Shown: positions 33,719-43,492 of the stretch, one piece after another
Numbering within the stretch: position 1 is the first letter of the stretch
Layout: every line of letters starts with the position of its first letter
Assembly (NCBI GenBank): GCA_018340375.1
Contig: JAFFJZ010000004.1
Location: 26,324,001-26,388,000, forward strand
Origin: Gonatopus flavifemur
Taxonomy: Eukaryota; Arthropoda; Insecta; Hymenoptera; Dryinidae
Direction: 5' to 3'
Length of the DNA stretch: 64,000 nt
Made by a program: the position numbers and the translations under genes
Notes under the pieces: model-generated
What the model was told of the DNA's origin: nothing
Seen by the model: the letters and a program-made list of their open reading frames with translations, nothing else
Databases searched by the model: none

Positions 33719-33908
33719 GGGAGCTGCGAGTTTTGTTTATCACACGTATAGTGTTGATGATGAACCGTTTCAAGGTAGCTGCAACCTTTGTCCATGACAC
33801 CCGTAGTATTCATAATAATGAACCCCTCCAAGGTAGATGCGAATTTCGTTCATGAAACATGTAGTTTCGATGACGAACCCCTTCAGGGTAGCTGCGAATT
33901 TTGTTCAC
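33719..33908 (+). repeat. ~60-bp tandem repeat, about three copies
   Basis: GGTAGCTGCGAATTTTGTTC-like units start near 33719, 33774, 33828 and 33888, each followed by CATG/CATGACACCCGTAGT and GATGAACCCCT words. Just downstream of the P-element pseudogene stop. Confidence 0.7.
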
Positions 33909-34299
33909 CAGTTTATTCCATCTATTGTACAGCTTTAATATCTTTGTATTTGTCAAGGTGATGGAAAAAGGAGACCTGAATCTTGAGGAGTAATAGGATA
34001 GTGCAACATAGTTCTATGGAAATTATTTATGTTGAAGATTCAACATAAACTTCTGGTTCGACTGTTTCTGGTAAGTATATCATCTGAATTATTTGATTTC
34101 TCAGTAAAAATGTACTGCATTTCGTTTGATCAATATCATTATCATATATCAATTCATGAATCTATTGATGAGATTTATTTCAACTCAGCGGCGTATGCTT
34201 AATCGTCTGTTCCCATATTCCTCGTTCACGGACGGTATACAGAAATATTTCTTCATGATTTTCATTTAAAACCTTATCTTCCAGTGAGATATATTGTAT
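33909..34299. other. no gene seen
   Basis: AT-rich spacer up to the 3' end of the minus-strand LINE. Confidence 0.4.
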
Positions 34300-34649
34300 T
34301 GTGTGCATTTATTTATATTCTGTCGCCAGAGGGCGCCACCCCCCTACAATTTTCTCCCCTCCTCCAAACTCTTTCGCACATCCTTTATCAACTGGAAATA
34401 CAATGAATCACGGAAGAAAGGAAAAAAGAAACCAGAAAAACATGGTACAGTAACTACTCTCTCTCTCTCCCACCACTCTCCTCTCCATCAAAAACAAACA
34501 AAAGAAGAACCATAATCCCCACCATCAAAAAACAAACAAAACACACTCATTGCCTTTTCCTCCTCTTCACTTCACTATAAACTCCCCAACGTATCATTTC
34601 CCCTTCTCTTCTTCTTCCTTCCCGCACTCATCTTCTTCTCCCTGTCTTT

Positions 34650-35114
34650 TCATCTCCCTCCTTCCATCTCTCCTCTCTCGCCGCTGTCCTCTTCTTCTTC
34701 CTCTTCCTTTCTCCACTTTTGCCTGTCCTCCCTCATTAGGTCCTCGTCCACGTAGATCCCGAACCTCTTCAGCCCGTCCTTCCTTTCCATCATTGATTCG
34801 ACCGTGTCCTCACTCTCCAATCTAATCCATGTGTCTTTCCCCTCCCTTCCTATCTTCCTTATCTCCTCCACCCTCATCTCCAAACCCATCCTTTGCTCCA
34901 AAACCTCCAACAACCTCGCATTTTCCTTTATTGCCCTTGCCCCCCATCCCCGCACTATAACGTTCCTCCTCCTCCATCTTCTGTCCCTCTCCTCCCATTC
35001 TTCCCGTCTCTTCTTCTCTCGTTCCCACTTTTCTCCTCCCGCGTCTTCTTCCTCTTCTTGTGATCTCATCCTCACTCTCATTCTCATTTCATCTTTATTT
35101 TCAAGTTCATTCAT
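34650..35114 (-). CDS. LINE ORF1-type protein, C-terminal part with RRM-like domain
   Basis: A 154-codon frame with an acidic/basic coiled-coil-like N-terminus followed by RRWRRRNVIVRGWGARAI, RLLEVLEQRMGLEMRVEEI, TWIRLESED and GIYVDEDLMREDR. This is nearly the same as copy 1 (2327-3073), with the same spacing of motifs, then a Glu-rich tail. Predicted RNA-binding retrotransposon protein. The first Met lies just inside the interruption at 35115-35275, so the true start is probably further upstream. The frame itself is intact. Confidence 0.65.
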   Translation of the reverse strand: MNELENKDEMRMRVRMRSQEEEEDAGGEKWEREKKRREEWEERDRRWRRRNVIVRGWGARAIKENARLLEVLEQRMGLEMRVEEIRKIGREGKDTWIRLESEDTVESMMERKDGLKRFGIYVDEDLMREDRQKWRKEEEEEEDSGERGEMEGGR

Positions 35115-35275
35115 TGTGCCTTTTTGCTTTCCGGGCTGTGGGTTTAATGCTGTATATAAATATGAGTATCATCTTTGTTATTGTTTATACTCCTTTGTAT
35201 CTCAATTGTTCCACAGGATTTTCATCCTAGAACATGATAAACATCTATCTATCTATCTATCTATCTATCCTCCTT
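35115..35275 (+). mobile_element. short insertion ending in (TCTA)n
   Basis: A segment unlike the pyrimidine-rich surroundings (TTTAATGCTGTATATAAATA..., AACATGATAAACATC) ends in about six TCTA units at 35247-35270. It separates the two ORF1 blocks. The plus-strand tail suggests a truncated retroelement 3' end inserted in the opposite orientation. Confidence 0.4.
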
Positions 35276-35605
35276 CCTCTCCTCTTCCCTCTTCTTCACT
35301 AGCTCCTTCCTCCTTCCCTCCCGTTTTTCCTCTTCAATCTTCTCCTCTTTCCTCTCTTTCTCTCCACTCCTCCCGTTTCTCCCTTCTTCCGGCAGATGGC
35401 CTACCTTATCTCTCTCTCCTGCTTTCTTCCTTATCAACTCTTCGCTTCCCTTCCTCGTTGGTAATTCTTCCATCTTCCTTACCGATGAGTTCCCCCTGTC
35501 ATCTACTTCTTCCGCTAGATGTCGCTCCTCCATTCTTCCTCTTTCTCCTTCTCCCTTCAACTCCCTCATCCATACTTCCATCTTTTCTATTGATCTCTCA
35601 ATCAC
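35261..35605 (-). CDS. LINE ORF1 N-terminal charged region
   Basis: A 114-codon Glu/Lys/Arg-rich frame containing RHLAEEVDDRGNSS and VGHLPEEGRNGRS, paralleling the 'GCCATCTACCGG' block of copy 1. Coiled-coil-like. It is the upstream part of the ORF1 whose C-terminus is at 34650-35114, separated by the insertion at 35115-35275; pyrimidine-rich sequence continues to about 35965. Confidence 0.45.
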   Translation of the reverse strand: MIERSIEKMEVWMRELKGEGERGRMEERHLAEEVDDRGNSSVRKMEELPTRKGSEELIRKKAGERDKVGHLPEEGRNGRSGEKERKEEKIEEEKREGRRKELVKKREEERKEDR

Positions 35606-36205
35606 TTTAATTTCTTTTTTTTCACCTGTTCATTCACTTTCTCCTCCATTCTCCTCATCCACTCTTCTTCTTTTTTCTTCAATTCCTTCTCCACCATCGC
35701 TTCCACCAGCTTTTCAACGTCCTCTCTCTCCATCTTTTGCCACGTGTATCACCACACTTTCTTCCCGCACTATATTGCCTTTCTCCTCCTCTCACCACTT
35801 CTCCTTATGAAAAACTCCTTTTACTCCACTCTTCCTTCAATTTCCTTCCTTTTCTTCCTTCCTTACTCCTCTCCCGCCACTTGACCGTTCACTTATTTCT
35901 CCGCGAACTACTGCCCGTCAATCTCCTCTCGCCATCTCACTGGAAGTCTCCTTTTACTGAGATATAATAATATAAATTTATATGATATATGTTTTTCAAT
36001 TTATTCAGGACTTCAGGTCTAAATATTAGATTAGAGTTGACATTTAAAGGTGAGATATTGATGATAGCAAGATGAGCAATTAACAACGAGGCGTGCACAT
36101 TATACTAAGATTACATGAGGGAAGACAAACCAGTATCCTTCGATATGACATTTTGAATCGTTTGAAATTCTTTCATATTTCAAACGAAAATTGTAGTCTT
36201 GTATA

Positions 36206-36328
36206 AGGGATCGTCCATAAATTACGTATGAGATTTTATTATTTGCCTCTTCATCACTCTCAGTTACTCTGAAGTTGGTGAGAAAGAGAAACAAACATGG
36301 AATTGTCATAATTTATGGACGAGCCCTA
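36206..36328. mobile_element. ~122-bp MITE, GTCCATAAATTACGT type
   Basis: AGGGATCGTCCATAAATTAC at the left and CATAATTTATGGACGAGCCCT at the right are inverted. Elements with GTCCATAAATTACGT ends are widespread in insects. Confidence 0.7.
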
Positions 36329-36354
36329 ACTCCAAATAATATTACATGTCTGGA

Positions 36355-36600
36355 GATATATTTTAGAAAGGTTTGGATTTAAGAAGTCTCACGCAACATC
36401 CAAAAATATCTTATGGACTTCTTGAATTGTTCTCAATTTCAAAACACTTCTAAAAGACATCTGAAAGTCTTAAAAATGTCATCGAAGAGATATTTCATAT
36501 GTCTTTTAGAAATAAGAACAATTTAAAAAATCCGAAAAATATCTTTGAATATTGTGTCAAAATTCTCAAACATATCTCAAAAGGATACTGGTGTCGGGAG
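36355..36600. mobile_element. degenerate palindromic element, family 'AAGATATCTTT'
   Basis: AAAATATCTTATGGACTTCTTGAATTG and GAACAATTTAAAAAATCCGAAAAATATC are inverted arms around a CTTCTAAAAGACATC/GTCTTTTAGAAATAAG core. Confidence 0.55.
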
Positions 36601-36822
36601 CTCAGTCAAACTATTTCTTCCAAATGATTTCGAAATGGCACAGTAAAATTTAGTAATTTTCATTTGGAAACCTATGTTAGCATGGACACTTGGTAGCTAA
36701 CTGAAAATTAATTAGTTTGATTGCATCAGCTTCGGATAATTTGGAAGAAATGATTGAGCTAGAGTCCTGGAGTTAATATCCTCTTAAGACACAAAATGTT
36801 ATCTGGGACGTGATCGCCCACA

Positions 36823-36918
36823 CAGCACAGAAATTCAGAAAGAATTCTTGAGAATTCATATTGAATTCTTCCAGTCCCAATTGAGTTCTTCATGAACTCT
36901 TTCTGAACTGGTGTGCTG
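36823..36918. mobile_element. 96-bp MITE with CAGCAC/GTGCTG ends
   Basis: CAGCACAG..TTCAGAAAGA pairs with TCTTTCTGAACTGGTGTGCTG; TA follows the right end and CA precedes the left. Same family ends as 27905-28038. Confidence 0.6.
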
Positions 36919-37079
36919 TATGGGTGAGTAATATTCCAATTCGCAACAAAAAAATGAATTGAATGACGTTTGATCTAATAAGTAACTTCCTATTTTGATA
37001 CATTGATCACTAATCGATATTTACATGCCATTATTATTTCCTTGATGAAAAACATGAGGAATACTTTATTAAATAAACC

Positions 37080-37225
37080 AGGACGACACAGCAGACAATT
37101 CGCTGTGACCAAAGGCAGAAGAGGAGCATCAGCATGAAGTAACATCTACGCATTTCCGAAGCAAAGGCAGCGCTCAGCGAAGAGGGGTTATTTAGTGGGT
37201 GAGAGTCCCACACACCGGAGGCCTG
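37080..37225 (+). mobile_element. possible 3' end of a non-LTR element
   Basis: GCATCAGCATGAAGTAAC..., GAAGAGGGGTTATTTAGTGG and GTGAGAGTCCCACACACC resemble the 3' region of R1/I-type LINEs (GGGTTT(A)GTGGGTxxGAGTCCCAC). No reverse transcriptase remains. Recognition is from memory of that motif only. Confidence 0.3.
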
Positions 37226-37401
37226 GATCATGTCTCTGATGGTGTATTATGCATTTTTCCCCTCGTTAAAAAGAAACCTACTGTACACAGAAAAATAGTC
37301 ATTCTGATTATCCTTAATAATATATCCTGATGAAGGTTCAAGAGATACTACAATGTTTCAATTAAACTCGTTGTTGTTTGAATGGAACTGATACCTTAAC
37401 T

Positions 37402-37499
37402 CAACAGAACCAAAATCTGCGTACGTCCAGGGACGTTCCACATACCTCTCTGATACGTATGTGAACGTTTCCTGGACGTACGCGGATTTGGTTCTGTTG
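37402..37499. repeat. 98-bp near-perfect hairpin
   Basis: CAACAGAACCAAAATCTGCG and TACGTCCAGGGACGTTC on the left arm pair with the right arm ending CGGATTTGGTTCTGTTG. Arms ~43 nt, loop ~12 nt, few mismatches. A tiny MITE or a hairpin RNA precursor. Confidence 0.7.
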
Positions 37500-37553
37500 T
37501 GGTACTGTTTCAGTAATTGTTCTGTGCTTAATAATTACACTCCAAACACTTTC

Positions 37554-37728
37554 CTGCTAAAAATGCCAAGCAGAACCGGACAAAAAATTGTTGTCAGGCT
37601 TTGAACGGTTTCTTTGTTTGTCAGACAGAAAGTTTGTCAGTTTTTCCCTGGAGAACCTGAGAAAGAAACCGTTCAAAGCCTGACAACAATTGTTTGTCCA
37701 GTTTTGCCTGGCAATTTTAGCAGGGTTG
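37554..37728. mobile_element. ~175-bp palindromic MITE
   Basis: CTGCTAAAAATGCCAAGCAG and TTGTTGTCAGGCTTTGAACG on the left have complements on the right (CGTTCAAAGCCTGACAACAA ... GCCTGGCAATTTTAGCAG). Relative of the outer element at 10030-10560. Confidence 0.75.
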
Positions 37729-38182
37729 AGAGACTTCCGAAGTAGCTAATCCAGATCACCTAGATCAGCTACTTCGAAAGCCTTCTTGAATTGGACAATT
37801 ATGAAATCCTATGAAATTCCGGAGACACTGTTTCAAATAAACATTTCAAATCTTGCAAAAACTGATAAAATAGAATCGAAATTCATGAAATTGGGCTCCG
37901 TATTTTTATGGGTATTTTACAGCAATGTCTATTCCTTATTTCACAATGATTGATGGACAATGGATTACAATTAGCAGTTCATGTTTTTGATATTTTTTCT
38001 CATATCAATGATTCATTAAGTTTGGAAGTGTATGTAATGTAATAATTCCTCTCAAGTATTTGGCATATTTTTGCATATCGAATAAAAAATATAATTGCAA
38101 ATGTATTCAGTGTGTGATCATTCCTGAATTGAATTATACAATTTGGAATTTTATATTTTACCAGTTTCATATATGTTGGAGT
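37729..38182. other. no gene seen
   Basis: AT-rich; short inverted words AGTAGCTAATCCAGATC/GATCAGCTACTTCGAA near 37740-37780. Confidence 0.4.
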
Positions 38183-38292
38183 GAAAAATACGAAGATTAT
38201 GAAAACCAACCACTTGATTTATTGAAAAACATTCATTTCGAATGCATCTCAATGAATCAAATAACTGGTTTTCATAATCTTTGTATTTTTTT
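38183..38292. repeat. ~110-bp near-perfect hairpin
   Basis: AAAATACGAAGATTATGAAA and CCAACCACTTGATTTATTGA pair with TCAATGAATCAAATAACTGG and TTTTCATAATCTTTGTATTTT around a 20-nt loop. Confidence 0.65.
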
Positions 38293-38932
38293 AGTTTTTT
38301 TCCATGTAACTATGGGGTTATCATTTTTATTATCAGAATGATATTCAAGAAACATCCATTCGACGTTGAACTGACATGTTACATGCGTGGGAAGAAGCAT
38401 GAAAGAATATATCGGTATCGTGTAGTGTATATCATAGTCGCAGTTCGGGAATCAAATGGATTTTCAACTCATCTAGAATAGACATATTTGAAAAATCTAT
38501 GCATCATCACAGAATGAGCTAATCGGGTATGGAATCTTGTACTGGACATAGAAAGCCCGATTGAGAGATTCAAGGAATTATAATTTTTAGTAACATTTAG
38601 ATTCGCAATGTAAATCGCGGATTAGTTGAATCCCACTAATTTGGATTTAGAAAGGAATTCAGCTCATGTGCAGTTGAGATATGATATCATGTATGCATTA
38701 CAATGCGGTGTTTCCTGAGTGAGTGTGAAAGAGCATGAATTTCAATCAGTATTCAGTATCATCACATTATCATAATGATCTATTACATATTCCATTAACA
38801 CGTAGCATTAAGAAATTATGGCATCCACTGAGGAGTTGCTGAACTACATAGACGAAGAGGTATATTCAAAGTTATATTCATCCAGAACATGGAAGTGATA
38901 TTGAAACATGGATACTGTAACTTCACTCTGTA
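38293..38932. other. no gene seen
   Basis: AT-rich sequence without a supported frame. Confidence 0.4.
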
Positions 38933-39158
38933 CGCGGGGAAAAAGATTAGTTGAAATAACTATTCAACTTGTAAGCGCATATGGGCCCACTTTTTTTCGT
39001 TGGAATAACAAATCAATCAATTGATTTAACTGGTTTAAAATAATTTATCAAAAAAATTAGTCAAATTGCTAAAGAAAATTCTTATTCTGACGAGAAAAAA
39101 TTGGTCTATATGCGCTCACAAGTTGAATAGTTATTTCAACTAATCTTTCTTTCCCGTG
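38933..39158. mobile_element. 226-bp MITE with TA duplication
   Basis: CGCGGGGAAAAAGATTAGTT pairs with AACTAATCTTTCTTTCCCGTG; the inner arms continue with GAAATAACTATTCAACTTGT and GCGCATAT. TA at both borders (38931-38932, 39159-39160). Confidence 0.75.
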
Positions 39159-39384
39159 TAGAACAGGGTGGGTTGGGAATGAGAAATTTTCCAAATTCGG
39201 AACGCAAAAGTGCGTAAAAATTGCGTTTTTTGATCTCAAATGAGAAGAAAAAATTCCAATTGGTCAACGTTTGGCCCTTCTGCATTACGATCAAAGATTT
39301 TAAAATATGAGAGTGGATCAGATGAAATCATTCCTACTCTTAGTTCCGTACACTTTGTGACACCTCTTTGTTGTGCCTCTGTTA

Positions 39385-39458
39385 CACGGAGAAAAAGGAA
39401 TAGTTGCAGCGACTACTTAATTAGGTGGTCGAAAACTGACTATTCCTTTTTCTCCGTG
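39385..39458. mobile_element. 74-bp MITE with CACGGAGAAAA ends
   Basis: CACGGAGAAAAAGGAATAGT is followed by its complement ACTATTCCTTTTTCTCCGTG. Preceded by TA. Same terminal motif as 3577-3918. Confidence 0.75.
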
Positions 39459-40696
39459 CACAAACTGTAAACATTCTCCTAGGGCATGCGTGTTACAAGG
39501 GAAATAGTTCAAAGCACACTCAGGTACAACACTGGCCTGGTGAAAGTATACTGTGAAGTCGCGCGAGGAAGTGTCAATTTTACACTCAAAAAGCGCGAAA
39601 TGACTTAATAGATACCTATTCCTAACTTCTGCATCACTTCGTTGAATTGCGACTTCAACTTCACCAGGGTGGTTGTGATATGAGTATCCAAGAATTCTTT
39701 GCCAACATTTTGTGAAAAGCGTACAGCAAAAAGTTGAGTGGTGCTTAATTGATGAATTGAGTCACAATAATCTGTTCGTTCGTAGTTGATGGTCGGGGGC
39801 TCGAAATTGAGAACCATTCTCAGTTTTGAATCGCCTTGTCGTGCTGTGGTATTAGCTTAGAGACTCCATTCTCTAAAGAATATGATTTCCAGATTACCAT
39901 TCCGAATTGATTGGTCAATCTGAGGTTTGACATATCATAGAAAAAATTCTTTCTTAATTATTATGATATTCTCTTCAATCAAAAACTGAGTTCTAGAAAT
40001 CAGTGAAGAGTTCTGTTCATTCTCTCAGTTTCACTTTCTCCTCCTTTTCATGGTTATATAAAACGTCCACGTTCTTGGGCTAGTATTTCATATCCCCATA
40101 ACAGTCTGCCGCCCTTCATTGATTGAGCAGATACAAACGAGAAACGTAGCGGCAGCGAAATAAGCTTTTGCAGTTCTGTAAAAAGGAATCGAATAGTCTG
40201 AGTCTCGAGCCAGAAGATATAAAGGGATTTTATATCTATTTTTATGTTTGAATATATGTCCATTGCATAGTACGAAAATACGCATACATATGTGTGTTCG
40301 CACCTCAATATATATATTCCCGCATGTGTTTGTAGAGAATGACACAGAATACATCTGAGGCTTGAAGATAACTGAGACCAGAACAGATTTTTGCTCCATT
40401 TAACTTTTATTGAGGCATTATTTTTGAGGTACAAATATTTTCATATCCGTCTCAAAACTCAGATAGCTCGATTACATGCCAACATATTCATACTTGGTCG
40501 TTGCACTATTCGGTGCATCACACAGTTCGTTCATCTACAAAGAAAATCGAGAAACGAAACATCAATGATCTTCTCCTATACCTTGGGAGTAATCTCAAAA
40601 CCACGAGAATGATTGCGATTTTTGTTCAACTAAACTATTGCTGCAGAAATAACGGTGGAATGGAGCGGCCATATAGTTAGTCGGTTGACTTACTAG
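39459..40696. other. no supported gene
   Basis: Minus-strand frames of 70, 103 and 126 codons (39605-39817, 40088-40399, 40054-40434) overlap one another in different phases and show no motif. CTGAG/TTCTCTC-containing stretches only. Confidence 0.4.
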
Positions 40697-40782
40697 TAGT
40701 GATGGGTACGTTATTCGTTACTCATTATATAAGAAACATATATATATATATATATTTATGCAAATTAAATATCCATTATATA

Positions 40783-42814
40783 CAGGGTGGGGCATTCAAA
40801 GTGTCGCGGGCGTTTTTTCCAAAAATAAAGTGAGATACGAGAAAATTTTTCGGACAAAAGTTGTAGGGTACCGAGGGGGACATCCGATGGTGGCCTTGGC
40901 TTTGACCTCAAATCTCATCTTCAAGGGCATTCTGAGGTCAACTCTTGTTTTTTGAATAGCATCTCATATTTTTTACTGCAGATTTGGATTCTAGGTCAAA
41001 AACCAAAAAACTTTTGTCTGAACCATTTTCCTGAAATCCGCAAAGATGGCGCTCTAATCGATATTGTTCCATACTGAATATGACATTAGAATAACTCGAA
41101 AACGAAGGGTCTTGGAGGAGAATGTTCCGGACAAAAGTTGTCAATACACAACACATTTCAATCGTCTACATTACCACCATTCAGAGCTCACGCGATGTAA
41201 ACAAACGACGGGGTTCAGTGAAAATTCACGATTTTGAAAGTCAGTTTGTCAGTTACATTTGATTATTACTTGGTTTATGACAAATTGAAAATCATGGATA
41301 TCCGATACACGGTTTCTGAAAAGATCGATATGATCTACATTTACGGTGAAGTGCATAAGAACCCCAGACAAGCATATGACTTGTATGCAGAACGATTTCC
41401 TGAAAGAACAACGCCATCCATTAGGTATTTTCAACGCATTACAAAATTATTCTCAGAAACGGAAAGTGTTACAAGGGAAAAACGACATCGAATGAGAACT
41501 GTTAGCGGGGAAAATGCGGAAGTTAATGTACTAGCTGCAGTAGCCAATAATCCACACGTGAGCTCTCGTGAAATTGAACTCCATTCGGGAATTTCTCGAA
41601 GAAGTGTTCTTCGAATACTGAAACGTCACAAATTCCATCCGTATCACATTTGTTTGCATCAAGACCTTCACGGTGATGATTTCGAAAATCGTGTACAGTT
41701 TTGTCGATGGGGTCTAGCGCAAATGCACAATAACAACTTCATCAACATATTATTTTCTGATGAGTCGACGTACACCAATCATGGTCAAGTAAATCGACAT
41801 AATATGCATTACTGGGCGACAGAAAATCCAAGATGGTTACGTCAAGTAGAGCATCAAAGACAATGGGCTGTGAATGTTTGGTGTGGTATTTTTCGATCTC
41901 GAGTAATTGGACCGTACTTCATTGCAGATACGCTAAATGGAGAGAAGTACAGACATTTCTTAGATCAAGTACTTCCAACATTACTTGAAGACATACCTAT
42001 TCAGGAACGATTGAATATGTGGTATCAACACGATGGTTGTCCATCCCATTATGCAGTCACAGCTCGAGAAATATTGGACAGAGATTATCCTGGACGATGG
42101 ATAGGACGTCGTGGACCAGTTCATTGGCCTGCCCGTTCTCCGGATCTTACTTCTCCAGATTTTTTTTTATGGGGATACATAAAAGATACAGTTTATCAAC
42201 AAGCACCGACTACACCTGAGAATATGCGTCAACGAATCATCAATGCATGCGCGAGCATCAATGAAGATATTTTAGCACGAGTTCAGCAATCTTTTGTAAA
42301 ACGTTTTGAAATGTGTATTGAAGTCGAAGGCCATCATTTTGAGCATCTACTGCTTTCAAATTATCCAAGTGATGTAGACGATTGAAATGTGTTGTGTTTT
42401 GTCTGTTATACCCCATCACCTCCGTTTCAGTTCAAGGGGTCCCCCTTGGAATCAGACAACTTTTGTCCGGAACATTCTCCTCCAAGACCCTTCGTTTTCG
42501 AGTTATTCTAATGTCATATTCAGTATGGAACAATATCGATTAGAGCGCCATCTTTGCGGATTTCAGGAAAATGGTTCAGACAAAAGTTTTTTGGTTTTTG
42601 ACCTAGAATCCAAATCTGCAGTAAAAAATATGAGATGCTATTCAAAAAACAAGAGTTGACCTCAGAATGCCCTTGAAGATGAGATTTGAGGTCAAAGCCA
42701 AGGCCACCATCGGATGTCCCGCACGATACCCTACAATTTTTGTCCGAAAAATTTTCTCGTATCTCATTTTATTTTTGGAAAAAACGCCCGCGAAACTTTA
42801 AATGCCCCACCCTG
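40783..42814 (+). mobile_element. apparently complete mariner-type element, 2032 bp, 360-bp inverted repeats
   Basis: Ends CAGGGTGGGGCATTCAAAGT and complement (with small differences), TA at 40781-40782 and 42815-42816. The inverted repeats run 40783-41142 and 42455-42814 with very high identity. They enclose a single uninterrupted transposase gene. Architecture equals that of 23954-25976. Confidence 0.9.
41294..42385 (+). CDS. mariner-type transposase, DD41D, intact reading frame
   Basis: Cut-and-paste transposase of the IS630-Tc1-mariner superfamily: binds the inverted repeats and inserts at TA. 363 residues from the ATG at 41294; the frame is open further upstream but has no earlier ATG, and MDIRYTVSEKIDMIYIYGE is a normal start of the helix-turn-helix region. 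A second helix-turn-helix lies at VSSREIELHSGISRRSVLRI. The catalytic motifs are NILFSDESTY, WYQHDGCPSHY and WPARSPDLTSPDFFLWG, with 41 residues between the second and third Asp. All three Asp are present and there is no stop or frameshift. The copy at 24431 is the same type but dead. This one could be active or a trans source for deletion derivatives. Confidence 0.95.
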   Translation: MDIRYTVSEKIDMIYIYGEVHKNPRQAYDLYAERFPERTTPSIRYFQRITKLFSETESVTREKRHRMRTVSGENAEVNVLAAVANNPHVSSREIELHSGISRRSVLRILKRHKFHPYHICLHQDLHGDDFENRVQFCRWGLAQMHNNNFINILFSDESTYTNHGQVNRHNMHYWATENPRWLRQVEHQRQWAVNVWCGIFRSRVIGPYFIADTLNGEKYRHFLDQVLPTLLEDIPIQERLNMWYQHDGCPSHYAVTAREILDRDYPGRWIGRRGPVHWPARSPDLTSPDFFLWGYIKDTVYQQAPTTPENMRQRIINACASINEDILARVQQSFVKRFEMCIEVEGHHFEHLLLSNYPSDVDD

Positions 42815-43342
42815 TATATTTTGTATACAACGAGTAACGTACCCATTAATGCTGACTAGTGAAGAACTTTCAGACACCTGTAGTTCCAAGAATATTGGAT
42901 TCAATGAATGTGCATAACATTGAATAAATTTTTCATCAGTTGCCGAGCATTGTTCACATATTGATGACGCCGGCCTATGATAGGGAAAATCCTCTACAAC
43001 ACGCATCTAGTTTGTATCTATTCCGACACAAGCCCGATATACTTTTTTATGAAATCAATCGATCCTCTCCAGAATTGCTGTCTCGGATGGAACTCCATAT
43101 ATGTAATAGAAAATGACGAAATATGATCTGAAAGTTGGCATTCCATCGCTCAAGATAATCCAGGTCAGAAAGGGTTTGAATATACAATGATCATACTATA
43201 GATGATGAAGGGAGGCCAAAAAGACAATCTCTGATAAACTTGAACCCAATGATCTTGTTCATGAATTAGACCTTTCGGAAGAAGGTGCTACACTTTCAGT
43301 CATCCGTTTGAGAAGAGTTTTTGTCCTAAGAGTACTCATTAC

Positions 43343-43484
43343 TAGTGATGCCGATTCTTAGAAGAATCGATTCTTTTTTATACAAAATGTATCAAATTTT
43401 TATCGATATTTCATACAAATCTATGAAAATTCAATACTTTTTCTATAAAAAAGAATCGATTCTCTTCAAAAATCGGCATCACTG
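43343..43484. mobile_element. 142-bp hAT-type MITE
   Basis: TAGTGATGCCGATTCTTAGA pairs with the right end AAAAATCGGCATCACTG; inner arms carry GAATCGATTCTTTTTTATA. Octamers CTCATTAC (43335-43342) and CTTATTAC (43485-43492) agree at 7 of 8. Confidence 0.8.
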
Positions 43485-43492
43485 CTTATTAC

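Larger units (their letters stand above)
34300..35965 (-). mobile_element. second ORF1-only LINE copy (minus strand)
   Basis: The pyrimidine-rich plus strand is the complement of the purine-rich element at 2325-3345. Its 3' end (near 34300-34335) has GGCGCC then GCGACAGAATATAAATAAA on the minus strand, matching GCCGACAGAATATAAATAAA of copy 1. ORF1 ends near 34650 and no reverse transcriptase lies between it and the 3' end. A ~160-bp segment with a (TCTA)n run interrupts the coding part. Confidence 0.75.
40697..42851. mobile_element. hAT-type MITE (~120 bp) split by a mariner
   Basis: The left end TAGTGATGGGTACGTTATTC (40697) and right end CGAGTAACGTACCCATTAATG (to 42851) are inverted. Flanking octamers CTTACTAG (40689-40696) and CTGACTAG (42852-42859) agree at 7 of 8, as expected for a hAT duplication. 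A complete mariner inserted into its TA-rich middle. Confidence 0.75.

Noticed and set aside
34550..35967. Long plus-strand Ser/Pro/Leu-rich frames (e.g. 34804-35610)
   Set aside because: Antisense shadows of the second ORF1-only LINE copy on the minus strand.
40054..40434. Minus-strand frames of 126 and 103 codons
   Set aside because: They overlap each other in different phases, have no motif and no splice or promoter support.
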